From Owenia fusiformis (Eukaryota > Annelida > Polychaeta > Sabellida > Oweniidae): 64,000 bases of DNA. The DNA lies in the NCBI GenBank assembly GCA_903813345.2, contig CAIIXF020000004.1:22817985-22881984 (forward strand), in the 5' to 3' direction. This document shows, piece by piece, positions 42,806 to 56,500 of this stretch. The position numbers and the translations under genes were made by a program. The notes under the pieces were generated by a model that worked only from the letters and a program-made list of their open reading frames with translations, was not told where the DNA came from and made no database searches. The stretch's first letter is position 1; each line of letters starts with the position of its first letter.

Positions 42806-44232
42806 ATAAGGAGTTCCGCAACTCATTGATACTTCTAGGCAGGTACGTAGGTAGGTAGGTACACAATGTAGGTACAGGTAGAAGTATATGGAGTATACAT
42901 ATACTATTCCCAAGCTGTCGTCAATCCTACACAACTAGAACATCCTGTCATTGGGAAAACACGAGAAGTCAACTGAAAGAACAAGAAATAAACAAACAAA
43001 TAGAAATTAAATCAAAATAATTGAATCTTCAAAGCTATATAACAAGGGAGCTATCATTTTCATTCTTTAGACAAGACTAGATGACTAGGCTTATATATCT
43101 ACTCTAAGCTTATAAAAGATTCCATATTTCCATAGAGATAAAGAGCGACCCCCCCCACAAAATTATTCTAAAATCATGCAGTTTTTCACAATTCTGAGCA
43201 CCTTTCCATTGATTTGGACATTTTTGGGTCTAAATTGTCAAAAGTGTACCCCCCTGGAATTTTTCCAAAAGTGAACTTGCCAAATCATTGATATGGGCTG
43301 GGTCTCGCCTTATCCTAGTCTATCCAATTGACCACACTTGTCCAGTTTTAAATGGAAATGATAGACCTAATGATAGCTATAAAATCTTAATATAATCAAA
43401 TGCAAGCAACAGATTTGGTAACATCATCTACTGATCTAGGGCTAATAGATCTAGTCTATAGCCATAGGCCTGGGGATCCAGCTAGGCATACATTTAGGCT
43501 AGGCCTAACTTAGGCCTAAGCTTAGATTATTGTGAGTTCACCAATTCAATTGCACAACATACGTGGTATAACAACTTTTATTCTCACCGTATCTAATACA
43601 TGAGGGTTAACCTGCCCCGTAGCAGCCTCGAGAAGACATAATGTGAATACTATTGTAATGTCAAACATTTTTTGTATTTTAAACATTCGCGGGAAAAATT
43701 GGCTTCCCTAGCAACTGACATGGAAACGTGGAATTTCCTTAATTAAATCTCCGATTCGTCAGATTTCGACATATCTTTAAATTAATGGAATTGGAGGATG
43801 TATAATTTGATAGAATAAACAATTATTCTTGGTTAGAAAAACGATTTTAACGAGAAAAATAACGAAATCCTAAGGGAATCCCTCGGAAATTCCTAAACTC
43901 CCAGCAGGCATAGCGATTGACCGGGATTCCCCAAGAATTACGTCATCGCTAGCGTTTGGTTTTGAGACTACAGAAATTGTCCCTCCCCTTTGCAAAATTG
44001 GTTTTATTTTAAGCAATTCGACCACGTTGTCTGATCAAGGTCATATAGTTTAAAATAGTATAGTTTTTGGTATTGGGTCACGTGGTATCCATGTGATATA
44101 TCCATATAAGTAATACAAAAAAATTACGTGAGGTACCAGTTTACCCATTTCTTGGCTATCATGACGTGATGTAGGCGACATAACATATTATGATAAATAT
44201 CACTACTTTTCTCAGTATCAGTTAAAAGTTTC
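42806..44232. other. upstream flank of the PKS gene
   Basis: Non-coding. It holds a short (GTAG)n run at 42838-42870 and a C run at 43150-43158. About 150 bp before the first ATG are an inverted CCAAT (ATTGG, 44072-44076), an E-box CACGTG (44079-44084) and a weak TATA-like CATATAAG (about 44103). These would suit a promoter, but nothing proves it. Confidence 0.3.
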
Positions 44233-44513
44233 TTGGAACTGAAACTCTTAAAAAGAGATACTTATAGTCTTACCGACGTCGATGATGGTAGGCGCATTTT
44301 GAATATGGATTTGACAAAAGCTGTAGCCATTGTTGGCGTAGCTTGCAATTTTCCGGGAGGTGAAGGTGTTGATAAATTTTGGGAGACTCTCGTGGAATCC
44401 AAAAATCATCTCAAAATCATCCCATCTGAGCGTTTCAACATTAATGCTTTCTATGATCCAAACAGGGATGCCAAAGGGAAAACGTCTACAAAACATGCTG
44501 CCTTTTTGGACAG
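44233..44513 (+). other. PKS exon 1: start of KS
   Basis: It encodes [14 protein letters not shown], the canonical KS N-terminal motif, through KHAAFLD. It ends at GGACAG/GTGAGA in phase 2. The first 24 codons before the Met at 44305 are not conserved KS sequence and may be leader or a longer N-terminus. Confidence 0.9.
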
Positions 44514-47500
44514 GTGAGAATGTAATTTTACTGTTAATTTGAGGTTGATTGTCTCGTTCAGAAAATTATGTCATAAATGCACAAACATTTTGCTTTGTTT
44601 CCCAAATATTTTTAGTGAGCTACATTGCTTTTGAAACAGCCCACCAAGATGGAATTTATGAATCTTTGAGACAAATAGTTAAAAAGATGATAACCAGCAG
44701 CAATTAGAACTAACGAACACTTTCAAAAAGGCCTTAGTTAAGCGTTAACGTCCTGTTTCAGAACCATATTCTTACATATGGCATTCCATGTTGGAGTTAA
44801 ACAGGGGGACTGTCTAAGCCCCATATTATTTAATTGCTTTATCGATGCCATAGTTGATGAGCTACTTTCAGAAGTCACATATGGATTCAAAGTTGACAAC
44901 AACACTATGATGAACTCCCTGTTATATGCAGATGACTTGATTATGTTTTCTACATCATTCAATGTGATGCAAAACAACTTTAATAAACTAAAAAAAAATT
45001 TACGGCGTCTAAACATTAACATTAAAAATCTAAAGTATTACCTATGAGTAAAAAAATATGACACATTCACATACAAAAATGATCCAAACGAGAATGTCAA
45101 CGCGACATATACTTAGGAGTAACCATAACAAAAAACGGCATTAAAACCTTTGCAAATGATCTCAAACTGAAAGCACAAAAGGCTTGGTTTGCACATGGGC
45201 TTTCAATTAGAAGGGTATGCTACTCTTTGTAATAACATGAGACCTTCAAAATGAGCAATGCCATGCCATGCCATGCTTCCTTTTTATTGTTTATATTTCA
45301 AGATGATTTTCAAGATGATTAAAGCATACAATATATTCAATCTCATGTAAAAGTAAACTAAAAAGACCAATAAGAATAAGAGGTATCTCTTCGAGTATTG
45401 CATTGTGGGTAATTATTCAAGAACACATTCCAATAAAAATATAATTTGTGGGAGCATGTTCACTTTCTGTATTGTCATAAATACGATGAATTACATTTTT
45501 TTTTATTAAATTATAAACATGTGTGTAGATAATTATATTTTTATTTTTGAGTAATTTCTTTAAATCATCCATAAAAAAGGACAAAATAAGATTTTCTTGG
45601 AATGTGTACATTTTCCAATTTTGAAAACCCAAAGGCAATGCTTATGTATGAAATATGGGAAGTTGCCTACCCTTCTAGTTGAAAGCCGATGGTCTGCATT
45701 AAAAAAATATTATATTGTAATAGTATAAAAAACATCAAACTGATTTTTCATTTATTTTACATGTGCATAAAGCCTAAAATGACTTATGGTAGTGACGTAT
45801 GGTGTCCCTCACTTAACACAAATGACTATTATTACATTGGAAACAAAACAGAAACATACATATTCAATGTTGTAAATGGGTGCTCAATGTTAACTCCAAA
45901 TGCTCTAACCTTGGTGCTCTTGGAGAAACAGGAAGATAGCCAAGTCTTTTCACAGCTCAAATGAGCATGATTAAATATTGGATATACCAAGAGAATTTAC
46001 CAAAGGGAAGACTACTTTCCAAAGTTTATAGTTTATTTAAATCAGAAAATCTGAATTGGTTCAAATACATTAAGAAATGCCTTGCAACTACTAATATCAA
46101 CATTAATACGACTAAAATACCAAATTCAACTACTAAACAAAAATTCATGAAAATGATTAAAACTAAGTTAACCGAACATTACAATAAAATATGGAAATTC
46201 AAAATATCTTCTGGTCAAGAGATATAATAACAAAATGCAAAGTTATATTACATTCAAAAAGTCTAATGTTTTTGAAAACTATTATAACATCAAATATTGA
46301 GGAAAGAAACTGCTTTACTAAGTTAAGGCTATACAATCACAAACTGGAAATTGAAACAGGGAGATATTATGGTACAAAACCTGAGGATAGATTATGTAAA
46401 CTATGTGAAAATCAAACCAATCAAATTGAGGATGAGTTTCATTTTCTCATAATTTGTAATTACCATAAAATACAAAAGAAAGCTCTATTTGATAAAATAT
46501 CTTTCTCAAATAAAAACGTTAATTACTTCCAAGAGAAAAATGGTTATACTTGATGTCATACAAATCACATACATCTGAAATGTTAACATATATTAATACA
46601 ATCTATAAATCTAGGAAAAACTTTATAAGAACCTAATACAAATTCAACTCCTCCAACCTAACCTAGATTTGGAACATCATTAGCTATATACATGTACATT
46701 AGATTAGAAGATCTATTAATAATGTAAACACTTCAAAGCATAATGCATGTACTTCTTTGTAATTTGTTATATTTTCTGTGTTCATTTGTAATTGTTATAA
46801 AAGTTTAGGCCATGCCCTGGTAATCAGCGGTCGTGCCAATAAATAAATAAATAAATAAGATATTTAATTTTTCTTGTTTTTTTACTTTTTAGTTCAAACT
46901 TTTAAGTTTTTGTTCACTCTTTTGAATTCAATGTTTGATAATTCATATTTCTTGTTTAATATTGCATTGTTCAATTCAAACTTTCAAATTTGGAAATCTG
47001 GATTTGGAAATTTGGAAAAATCTTATTTTGAATTTTTCATGCATGATTTAAGAAATGTCTCAAAAATAGAAACATGATTATCTATATACATGTAAAATAT
47101 AAAATGGATGGCAATAATGAAAGTGAACATTCGTCCACAACTTATATTTTTATAGGGATGTGTTCTTGAATAACTACCCACATTGCAACATCGAAGAGAG
47201 CATTTTGAAACCTCTCCTTCTCATCTGTCTTTTTGTTTACTTTTAAATTAAATAAAAAAGTTTTATGCTTTAATTATTCAAAAAGATTGAAACTTAAAAT
47301 TCGTAGACTTTATTTTATGTTCAATGCAAATGTATAAACCAATATTGCACAAGGTTCGGACAAAAATGCTCCAAAGGCTCGAACTGATATAAATCAACAT
47401 TGCACTTAAAAGATCATTGTTTCTGTTCAAACAGTTCGGTATTCTGGAGTCTGCACATGCGCGCTGTGATGTTGTTTGAGTACGCCCGTGCAGATCCAGT

Positions 47501-50500
47501 CATAGTTTCAATCTAGCCAATCAGATCGCTTCTTGTCTTGCGCATTCGTATTAAAAATAAAGAATGTCAAACTGTTCGAATAGAAAATATGAAGTACCGA
47601 ACTGTTTGAATAGACATCAAGGAGGATTGGCTCCCAGGATCGAAACTCGATATTTTCCAACAATGAAAACGTCGAAATGTCGTTATTTTCTGAAATTAAA
47701 ACCGACTATAAATTCAAAATAAACAGTTCAAAAGATTCGAACCAATATCTCGATCATTTCTTGTGAGTTTTGGAATTTTTCGTTTGGAAATAAGACCAAA
47801 ATTCCCGATTTAAATTTTGAAGTGAACAAAATGGCGGCTGTTTGAATTCGAATTTTGTATTACGACATACCCATATATGGGACAGAATATCGGTGGTGCA
47901 CTCTGGGAGCCAATCCTCCTTGAATAGACATATGAAAGCATCGAATAAAAAATGTGCATAGGTTGGAACTGTAGAGTACCGTTTAAAGTTCCAATACAAA
48001 ACAAGTCCCATGGGGACCCATGTACATAGCAATCTATAGGAAAATTTGTATTTCCTGAGAGGACGTTCATATAAGAGGTCATGGATCAGACAGCACATGG
48101 CACATATTGTGCAGAGACCGGTTACAAGTACAATCGTTATTCGGAGTCTGATTACCATCTTCACTAGTTTCTACATTTCCGATTCATTTTCCTTCCAATG
48201 TGAATTGTCAATGAACATGAACCCAACGTTTTGTATACCAAGCGTGCATGTTCTAAAGTTCAAACAAATTATTAAAATCCGTCTTGATATCACAAAAAAC
48301 AGTTGACGTACTGTCGACATTGTGTTTTTAACAGTGTGTTCGACTTCGACAATCGTCTCTTCAACATTAATGAGATGGAAGCATCCAGGTCTGACCCCCA
48401 GCATAGAATCACCCTGGAATGTGTCTTCAAAGCCTTTGAAGACGGAGGTTTCCCTTTAAATGAGATAAGTGGCTCCAACACCGGCGTGTATATAGGTAAG
48501 GGGAATTCAGAAATGAATCCGTGGGCGTAACCACTAACGAAACAAAAGAAAAATCTGAGGTGGGTGAGTCATCAGAAATAAATTCGTAGGCGTAACAAGT
48601 AGTGTTATAAAATGATGACGAGTGTGACCTCATCAAATGATTATGTATGGTTCTCAACAAAATTTACTGCAAAATGTAGACAATCTTGTTTACCAAAGGT
48701 GCATTCTATGTTTGTAACAAATTCGACGAAATAAACCAGCTACTTATTCGTAATAGAAAATATGGCATTGTTTACTTAAACGCTAAAACGACCTTCTTAA
48801 GAGTTTGTTATAGCATATTCTGATGTCAGAGAGCTCTTGGGATTGTTGAATACATTCTGTGTTTATATTTTATCCCTTAGAGCAAGTGTGAAGGTATAAC
48901 CTCATACACGCTTTATTTCATTTAGTGAACGGCGGTAGATAAACTTTTATCTCATCAGGTATGACATTTCTCCCAGCAAGAAAAAATTATATTTCTATTT
49001 AATTATAAAGTTGTAATGTCGAAAGCTCACGGACACAGAAACAAAACTTCTCCTTTTTCTTTTTTTTGTCTTTTCTTCTTTTATTTTTTTCTTTTCTTTT
49101 TCTTTTCTTCTTCTTCTTCTTCTTCTTCTTCTTCTTCTTTTTCTTGTTGTTCTTCTTCTTCTTCTTCTTCTTCTTCTTTTTCTTTTTCTTCTTCTTCTTC
49201 TTCTTCTTCTTCTTCTTCTTCTTCTTCTTCTTCTTCTTCTTCTTCTTCTTCTTCTCCTCCTCCTCCTCCTCCTCCTCTCCTCCTCCTTCTTCTCCTTCTT
49301 CTTACTTATGCATTTTATCCATGTTAAATTGTTACCATTCAATAGATGATCATTAAATTGACGATGTGTAAGATTTTCAGATTCTTTTGATGACAAATTT
49401 AAGAAAAAACATGTGTTTAATCAAATTCGCCATATCGATACCAATCATTTGACTCCCCAAACACTGTGAATTCTAGTGTTCCAAATCTATCAAAGTTGAT
49501 ATAACTAAATAATGGGAAATTTACTCCGGATTCTGAATCAGATATCTTCCTGTTGACCTTCTACACAACTCGAAATTTTGATTTTTAAAATATTTTTCAA
49601 TGAATTACCGTAGTGACACCTCAAAAAGTATTTTGACACATTTTGGGATATGTGTCCGGAAAGTAGGTCAAAGTGAGTTATGAAATAAGTGTAAACTTTT
49701 TCTGAGGAATTCGAATCTGCAATGGCGTTTCGAAACTTCAATTAAAGATCGTTATTTTGGTATCCCATGTAAATCCAATGGGACCGATGAATATTATGAA
49801 TTGTAATAACACAAGATACAGGCTGAATACAAAGACATTAATGAAAGCCTACCACGAAAGAGAACCTCAAAAGCGACTTAAATTCAAAATTTGGGCACTG
49901 AAAAGCCAAGGTCAAAATGTAGGTCAAAACAAGTTTTTCTTAGCTATTCTCAAACTCTATTTTCATAATATACTCCGAAATTTGGTATACTGATAACCAA
50001 GAGTGTGCTAATAGTGTGAGCCTTTTGCCGTCAAAGAGTATTTTGATTTACTTTTGCGATACGGTGTCCGGAAAGTTGTCAAAACCAAAATGATTCAATG
50101 TTAGAGGTGTTAACATAGTACTCGTAGGAAGTTTTCTTAGAATTCCGAATCTGAAATCAGAATTGAAATCCGACTTCCGGTTCAGGATCTATGGTCTTTT
50201 TAAATCTCAAAAAATAAGTTGGCGGTAATCAATAGCAAATCGTTTTTTGATTACTCTTACCACTATTCAGCATTATTCTCAGGTACTCACTCTGCTCTTT
50301 CCGCAACTATCTAGGTCAATTAAATCTGGAGTCTTGAATTGAACTGTGTTCAATTTCACCGTTTTTCTCGTTCTTCTTCATTTCTTGACTTCTCACATAT
50401 CTGTCAATTTGAAGGTTCGATGAACGATGACTATAGAGGTGTGACAGGGGAAACCTTCGACTCTGACAACTACATGGCTACCGGTACGGCTAAAGCAATC

Positions 50501-53500
50501 CTTGCAAACAGAGTGTCCTATACATTCAACCTGCTAGGTCCATCGCTGGCTGTAGACACAGCATGCTCATCCTCGTTGGTAGCCATACACCTGGCTAGAC
50601 AGGCAATATTGGCAGGTATACGATTTATTTCTAATGTAATTAGTTAGTTATAATAATTTACTCTGGTACTCTATAGTTGAGCATTCACAGGGGCTACAGA
50701 ATTACGCTATTTCTCCCCAGGTTTTAAGGCCAGGGTGCATGTTCGGAATTTTTCTGCATTCCTCAATTGAGTCACATGTTATTTTTCAAACAGAAAAATT
50801 CCGAACATGCACCCTGACCTTAATATACCAATAGTCTTAGGAATAGGGATCTGATAAGATTACAGAGCCCTTGTGGTGACTGTTGACGCTTTACATTTTG
50901 TATCTTCCTTGTCAAAAATGTGTTGTCGATACATACATGTACGTCTTGTGTATAGTCCTTTGTAGTTTCTAGCATATTGTTACGTATCGTAACTGTCGCT
51001 TCGGGATCTTGTGGTCCTTCGGTACTCGCAGGGTTCCTGACTACCTAATTGAACACGACTCCTTTGTTTTGTTTCTTAATTTTATTTCAAATTCCAATTC
51101 TTCTTGAGATTGATCCGGCCAGCAGAGTTTCGGTAGATTCGCTTGTTATTGTTTCTCCTTTCATCGATTGTTGAGCATCGTTGTGAGTGAGTAAAACTTA
51201 CTGAATAAGCAGATCTTGCCGGCTTCTTTATATACCAGGTAAAATACATTATTTTACCTGTCAAAATTGTGCAAATATAAGTAAGAATATTGCTGATTTC
51301 ATGCTTATGTAAGCAAGATTCAAATCATAATTCTGAGTCGTGATTGGTTGTTGGAAGTTTTAACTTGTCAGAATTCATTGATATATCTTCGTTTTGGCTG
51401 AATATAGTAGCGTAGGGATTCCCCTGCACTAAAGCAAACTGAGGTCTAAATAGTCATTAATCATAAGAAAGCAGCAAGATCTTTACAATGTTTGAATATG
51501 CTGAATATAAATGGTATTTTATATTGGATAATAAATAATAAATAAATAATAAAGTAATTATATATAATTAAATATAATTACGTACTGACCGAATCATAAC
51601 AATATGCCTTGGTCACATTTGCTCCAATCCATCGGCCGGCCTCCGCCCGAATGAGTGTTTTGTTCAATACTGTATTCAATTTTGAACAAAATACGCAGAG
51701 AAAATTGGAGCAAATGTGACCAAGGCGTATGCCTCATAACTGTGTTCCCTATCATTGGCCTCTTTGAGTCAACATATCAGTTTTTTTGCAATATCTGGCA
51801 TGCCATCTATTAATTTTTTTTAAATAATTTTTTAAAAAATTCATTTTTTGAATTGTTTACTGCACTATTGCAGCTTCATAAGCAGGCAGAAATCGTTACT
51901 CATTGACCTCAACCTGCACACCCTTGAGTATTGTTCCGGGTTCGTTCCCTTTTTACTAAACGGTGAGGAACACCAAAACGAGCGTTCAATTTGCTTAAAC
52001 GATATGCATTACTCTTTAAGGCAATCAGGGTAGGATTAATCTTGTACTCCTGGTTAACTGTTAAAAATAATAAGAACATAACTTCGACATATGAGTGTTA
52101 CCTGATGAATGGGACTCTCACGTGCCTTCTAAATGGTAGTAAACGAACGCTAGTGTAACTACATCAGCTTATCTTTCCGTCCGATCAACAATAAGTACAG
52201 TTATACAAGAAATATAAACGAAGTGAAAATATTTCCAAAACTTTTCCGAAAGGCATGTCATTCCGGAAGTTATGATACGTTATGGTGTCACTACGGTAAG
52301 TCATTGAAAAATATTGAAAAACATCACAAAATTCAAGTTCTGGTGTGAGGTTCCATATCCATCCGCCAAAAGGTATGACCCGATATAGTTGTTGGGCCAA
52401 GTTTGATGGAAAATGGGCCTTGTTTGATATGCTGGCAGTGAGGTTGATTGTGGCAAGTAGTATAACGGCAAACAATGGTGGAGTCATACCCGATGCTTGG
52501 ATGTTCGCATTTTATTTAGCTCTCGTAAAATGAACGAACAAAAGTTCCATTTTCACGCATGTTCGGTAATATAACGTATCATAACTTCCGGAAATGACAT
52601 GTCTTTCGGAAAAGTCTTGGAAATATTTTCACTTCGTTTACATTTCTTGTATAACTGTACTTATTGTCGATCGGACGGAAAGATAAGCTGATGTAGTTAC
52701 ACTAGCGTTCGTTTACTACCATTTAGAAGGCACGTGAGGGTCCCATTCATCAGGTAACACTCATATGTCGAAGTTATGTTCTTATTATTTTTAACAGTTA
52801 ACAAGGAGTAGTCAAATTAACATCCGTGCTGCTCTTCTTTGTACATTTTCAATGTATTTTTCAAAGTCAAAACTGCATTTGAGTACTCGAATTTCGGTCT
52901 TACTAGTCCATTAAAAACAAAAAAAAATACGCAAACAATTCTATTTATATATTGTCTCTACTTAAAAAAGTATTGTTCAAAAGCGATCAACTTTTGGGAC
53001 ATCCGATATAATATTCTTCACCTCTGGGAAATAAGTTACACAGACAGAACGGTGCATGTTAGATAACTTCATTAAGGAGACATACAGGTATACACACCAC
53101 AGCCTTTTTATACGAGTCGTGAACAACTTTGTCAAACACATTACACAATGCACAAACAAACAAACTTGTCTGAACCGGGAATCGAACCCGGGGCCAAGCG
53201 ATAGTGGTAACATTGACTCTGAGCCTCTGAGCCATAGCGGGCGTATTAAGTCAGAGTTAAAAAAGTATTAAATTGCTTTTAATAGAGTCATACCATAAAA
53301 ATCCAAATTTTCTAGCGTTACAATACCATAATGTCTTTAAAAATACCATTGTCAAATATTGACGTTGCCATCTCAATTTTAAAGTATAAATATCTTACAG
53401 TATATTTAATGTTAATCATATCACACATTTCCCCATTTTCTTGACTGTTTTTGCTCTCCATCTCATCTCTTTTAGGACGGCCTTTCCCTCGGAAATATTC

Positions 53501-56500
53501 AAATAAACTGTTCATCTACAATATCTAAAATTGTGGTCTGTGATGATTTTGAAGACTCTCCCTAGCAAGTAGTTAACTCAATTTCTCTATATATCATTTC
53601 ATAGCCAGACATTCCTTCTCAATACAGAGTTATTTCTATCTCTTGGCATCATATTTCTATTCAATTACATGACGAGATTCTTTCCATTCTAGAGGTTCTG
53701 CCTCAGTATACCGCACTATCATCATTGATGACTAAAAACTTTAGTTCGAAAACTAGACCTCGAAGTAAGCGTTAGTTAAAAAGGTAGAGAGCTTCTTCTG
53801 ACCTTTCTTCCCAAATTACCAGTATCTTCAGTGGTGCTTATTCTGGTAAATTCTGTTCAAGGGTATGCCTTACAATTGGTTGCATAATCTTTAATGAAAC
53901 GGTGATAATAGCCTGTCATACCCAAATGTGCCAATTCTAGTCTGAGTACCACAATTAGGACAACAAACTCACCAAGTGCATTATTTGTAACTCTGATAAG
54001 AATCCTTTTTTCGCATTAATAGAGTATGGTGTTACTTTGCTTGTGACATATCGTTTATGTTTCGTAACATATTTTTTACTTTTACACGAAGGAGAGTGTG
54101 ATATGGCAGTCTGTGGAGGTACGAATGTAATACTGACCCCTTACATGTTTGTCAACCTTTCAAAGGCACGAATGGCATCTGAGAAAGGACAATGCCATGC
54201 TTTCTCAGAAGATGCTGATGGTTACATTAGAGGCGAAGGGTGTGGCATTGTGATTTTGAAATCTGTGGAACAGGTACGTTGTAATTGCATATTTCCATAC
54301 TCATTTTAAGAACGTTTTTTATTACGTGACAACAAGTGAAAGAAATATTTTGGTCAAGTGATTGTACATCCCTCTTGTGTTAAAAGTATGGTAGTGGTCA
54401 TATATTTATTGATCATTATGTTTTTTTCTAAAGGCTCTGAGGGACAATGACAGAATATGGGGATATATCGGAACTGGAATAAACTCAGATGGTCGCTTTG
54501 AGACCCCGATGACAGCCCCTTCCATGGAAAGACAACAGAAACTTATTGAAAATGTCCTCGCAAAAATGGATGTTGATCCTAAACACATAGACTTTGTGGA
54601 AGCTCATGGTGAGTGCATTCGTAGTCTTTGAGATGCAAAAATATGCATATGATTTTTTAGAGACTTCTATTAGAAGGCAATAATAGTACAATAACGTCAT
54701 TTCTAAGGGCAATATAGTGAAACATTGGACCGAGGGCCGAAGGCCCAAGGTCCAATATTTCACTATTTTGCCCGCAGAAATGACGTTATTACTATTATTA
54801 CCACATAATGACCAGGGCTGAAATAGCAAATTTGAAGTAGAAAATCTTACGCACTGAACGGTATCACTTTTTTGGGAAACATAGCCGGGCGGATAATGTC
54901 ATTATTGCCCGTCTAAAGTCATTAATGCCCGACACAATATTGCTCACGTCAATATAGCAATTTAAATGCCTTCTCAACTAGTACTAAAACCCCTAGAACA
55001 GGCCCTGCAAGGTGGTAATAATGTATGATCACATTATACCATTGAATACACAGAGTGTCAGGTAAATCTCTGCTACAACTGCTACACCTAAAACCGTATA
55101 GAATCCGAGTGGGATATACAATTGACTAGATGCGAGTAGAAATAATCTTGATTTTCGTCATTAGATATTCAAAATTCTGTCAAAGGGATGTCATATCTGA
55201 AATCTGCATGTAAAAGTACATCTAGAAATATGGTTTCGAAAATTGTCTATCAACAATCAAAAATTTAATAGACCCCATGCTACAAAATCACAAAATGTGA
55301 ATTATATTTTCTCGCATTGGGCAGATATCATTTTCTTTTACAGGACATATTCTAATTTGCATAACTATTATATACACAAGGGTTATATGAGAATTGAACC
55401 ACGCAAATAGATGTAATTTAAGTTAAAGGGAACTTTCTACTATACCCGCCATGCTATCCGAGCCGAACGAGCCATCTGGTGGTGAATCTGGTTACTACCT
55501 ACTCGCATCTGCGTTATTGGACAGATCTTCAAATTCTCGACGGGGGCTGTCTGAAAATGGCGAAAATATCTTCCCAGATTCCGAGATTTGAATGACAACT
55601 CATAGAAAAGTTTAAATATCGGGACTGAACTCGATGGTTGTCACAGGACTATTTTCACTAAAAGTTGGTATTTTCCCAGTATTTTTCGAGACACTATCAT
55701 GGGAGTTCTGAAAATTTAGTTTTTGGGATACGATTGTCCAAATTCGAAATCGATTAAAGACTTTAAACAAAATTAAAAGTAGATTCTTTCACTTTTCTTA
55801 CAAAATATGAAAGACAACTTCCAATACTATTCCATCTAATAATCTGTATTTCCCCGAGGTGACGACAACAACAAAACAAACTGTACGGAGCAATTATATT
55901 TGAGGTTTGCTATGCAATGCTGATTTTTATTTCAATATGTGTCATATTACTCCGACGGTTTTTCTCCAATGTACTTCTTAATACCTATGTGCCGCCCCAA
56001 AGACCTTTTGAGCATTTTTTCCATGTCAATTTCCTCTCAAGATTGAAGGTTTCCATGTTTAATTCCCCTGAGACTAATAAATTACTAAAAATCAACTTTT
56101 CTAGTGATTTGTTCCAGGCCTCAGCAACTGATTTAATGAATTTAATACAATTTTCTGTAGAAAAACTGAATTTTGACTCAGAAAGGGTACTTTCTAAGAC
56201 AGTTTTCCATGTTTTTTTCTCTCAGATTGTCCAATTTCTATGTTTTATGTCCAAAGCCAAAATTGAACGTGCTGCACATACCTACTCAAATTATTTGGAT
56301 TGAACCACCCCTGGGCATATTACATCGTATTTCATGTCATATAACATATCATACCATATTATGTGGTATTTCATATTACATCATATATCATATCTTTATC
56401 ATATCGTTATCGTATCATATATCAAACAATATCAAAGCATTATATTCATACCATATTTCATAACGTATATCATATTATTCCATAGTTAGCATGATATTCA

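Larger units (their letters stand above)
44514..48334 (+). other. PKS intron 1 (3.8 kb)
   Basis: It contains a LINE fragment (about 44600-46858), a MITE inside it (45198-45687) and a Mutator-like MITE (47618-47922). It ends with the acceptor TTTTTAACAG. Confidence 0.85.
50616..54091 (+). other. PKS intron 3 (3.5 kb)
   Basis: It holds several foldback elements (50724-50823, 51603-51731, 52032-52828) and a tRNA-derived SINE (about 53060-53250). It ends CACGAAG before exon 4. Confidence 0.8.

Noticed and set aside
46874-47077. Small ORF in PKS intron 1
   Set aside because: Phe- and Asn-rich AT bias only, no motif, and it lies between LINE tail and MITE.
48995-49396. 133-codon Arg-rich ORF and poly-Ser/poly-Phe ORFs on the other strand
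   Set aside because: All are translations of the CTT/CCT microsatellite; the codon content follows the repeat in every frame.
53160-53250. tRNA gene on the minus strand
   Set aside because: The B box is good, but the acceptor ends do not pair and the anticodon arm is poor; a SINE head fits better.
55917-56303. 128-codon ORF in PKS intron 5
   Set aside because: No domain and no repeat support; low-complexity AT-rich sequence within an intron.
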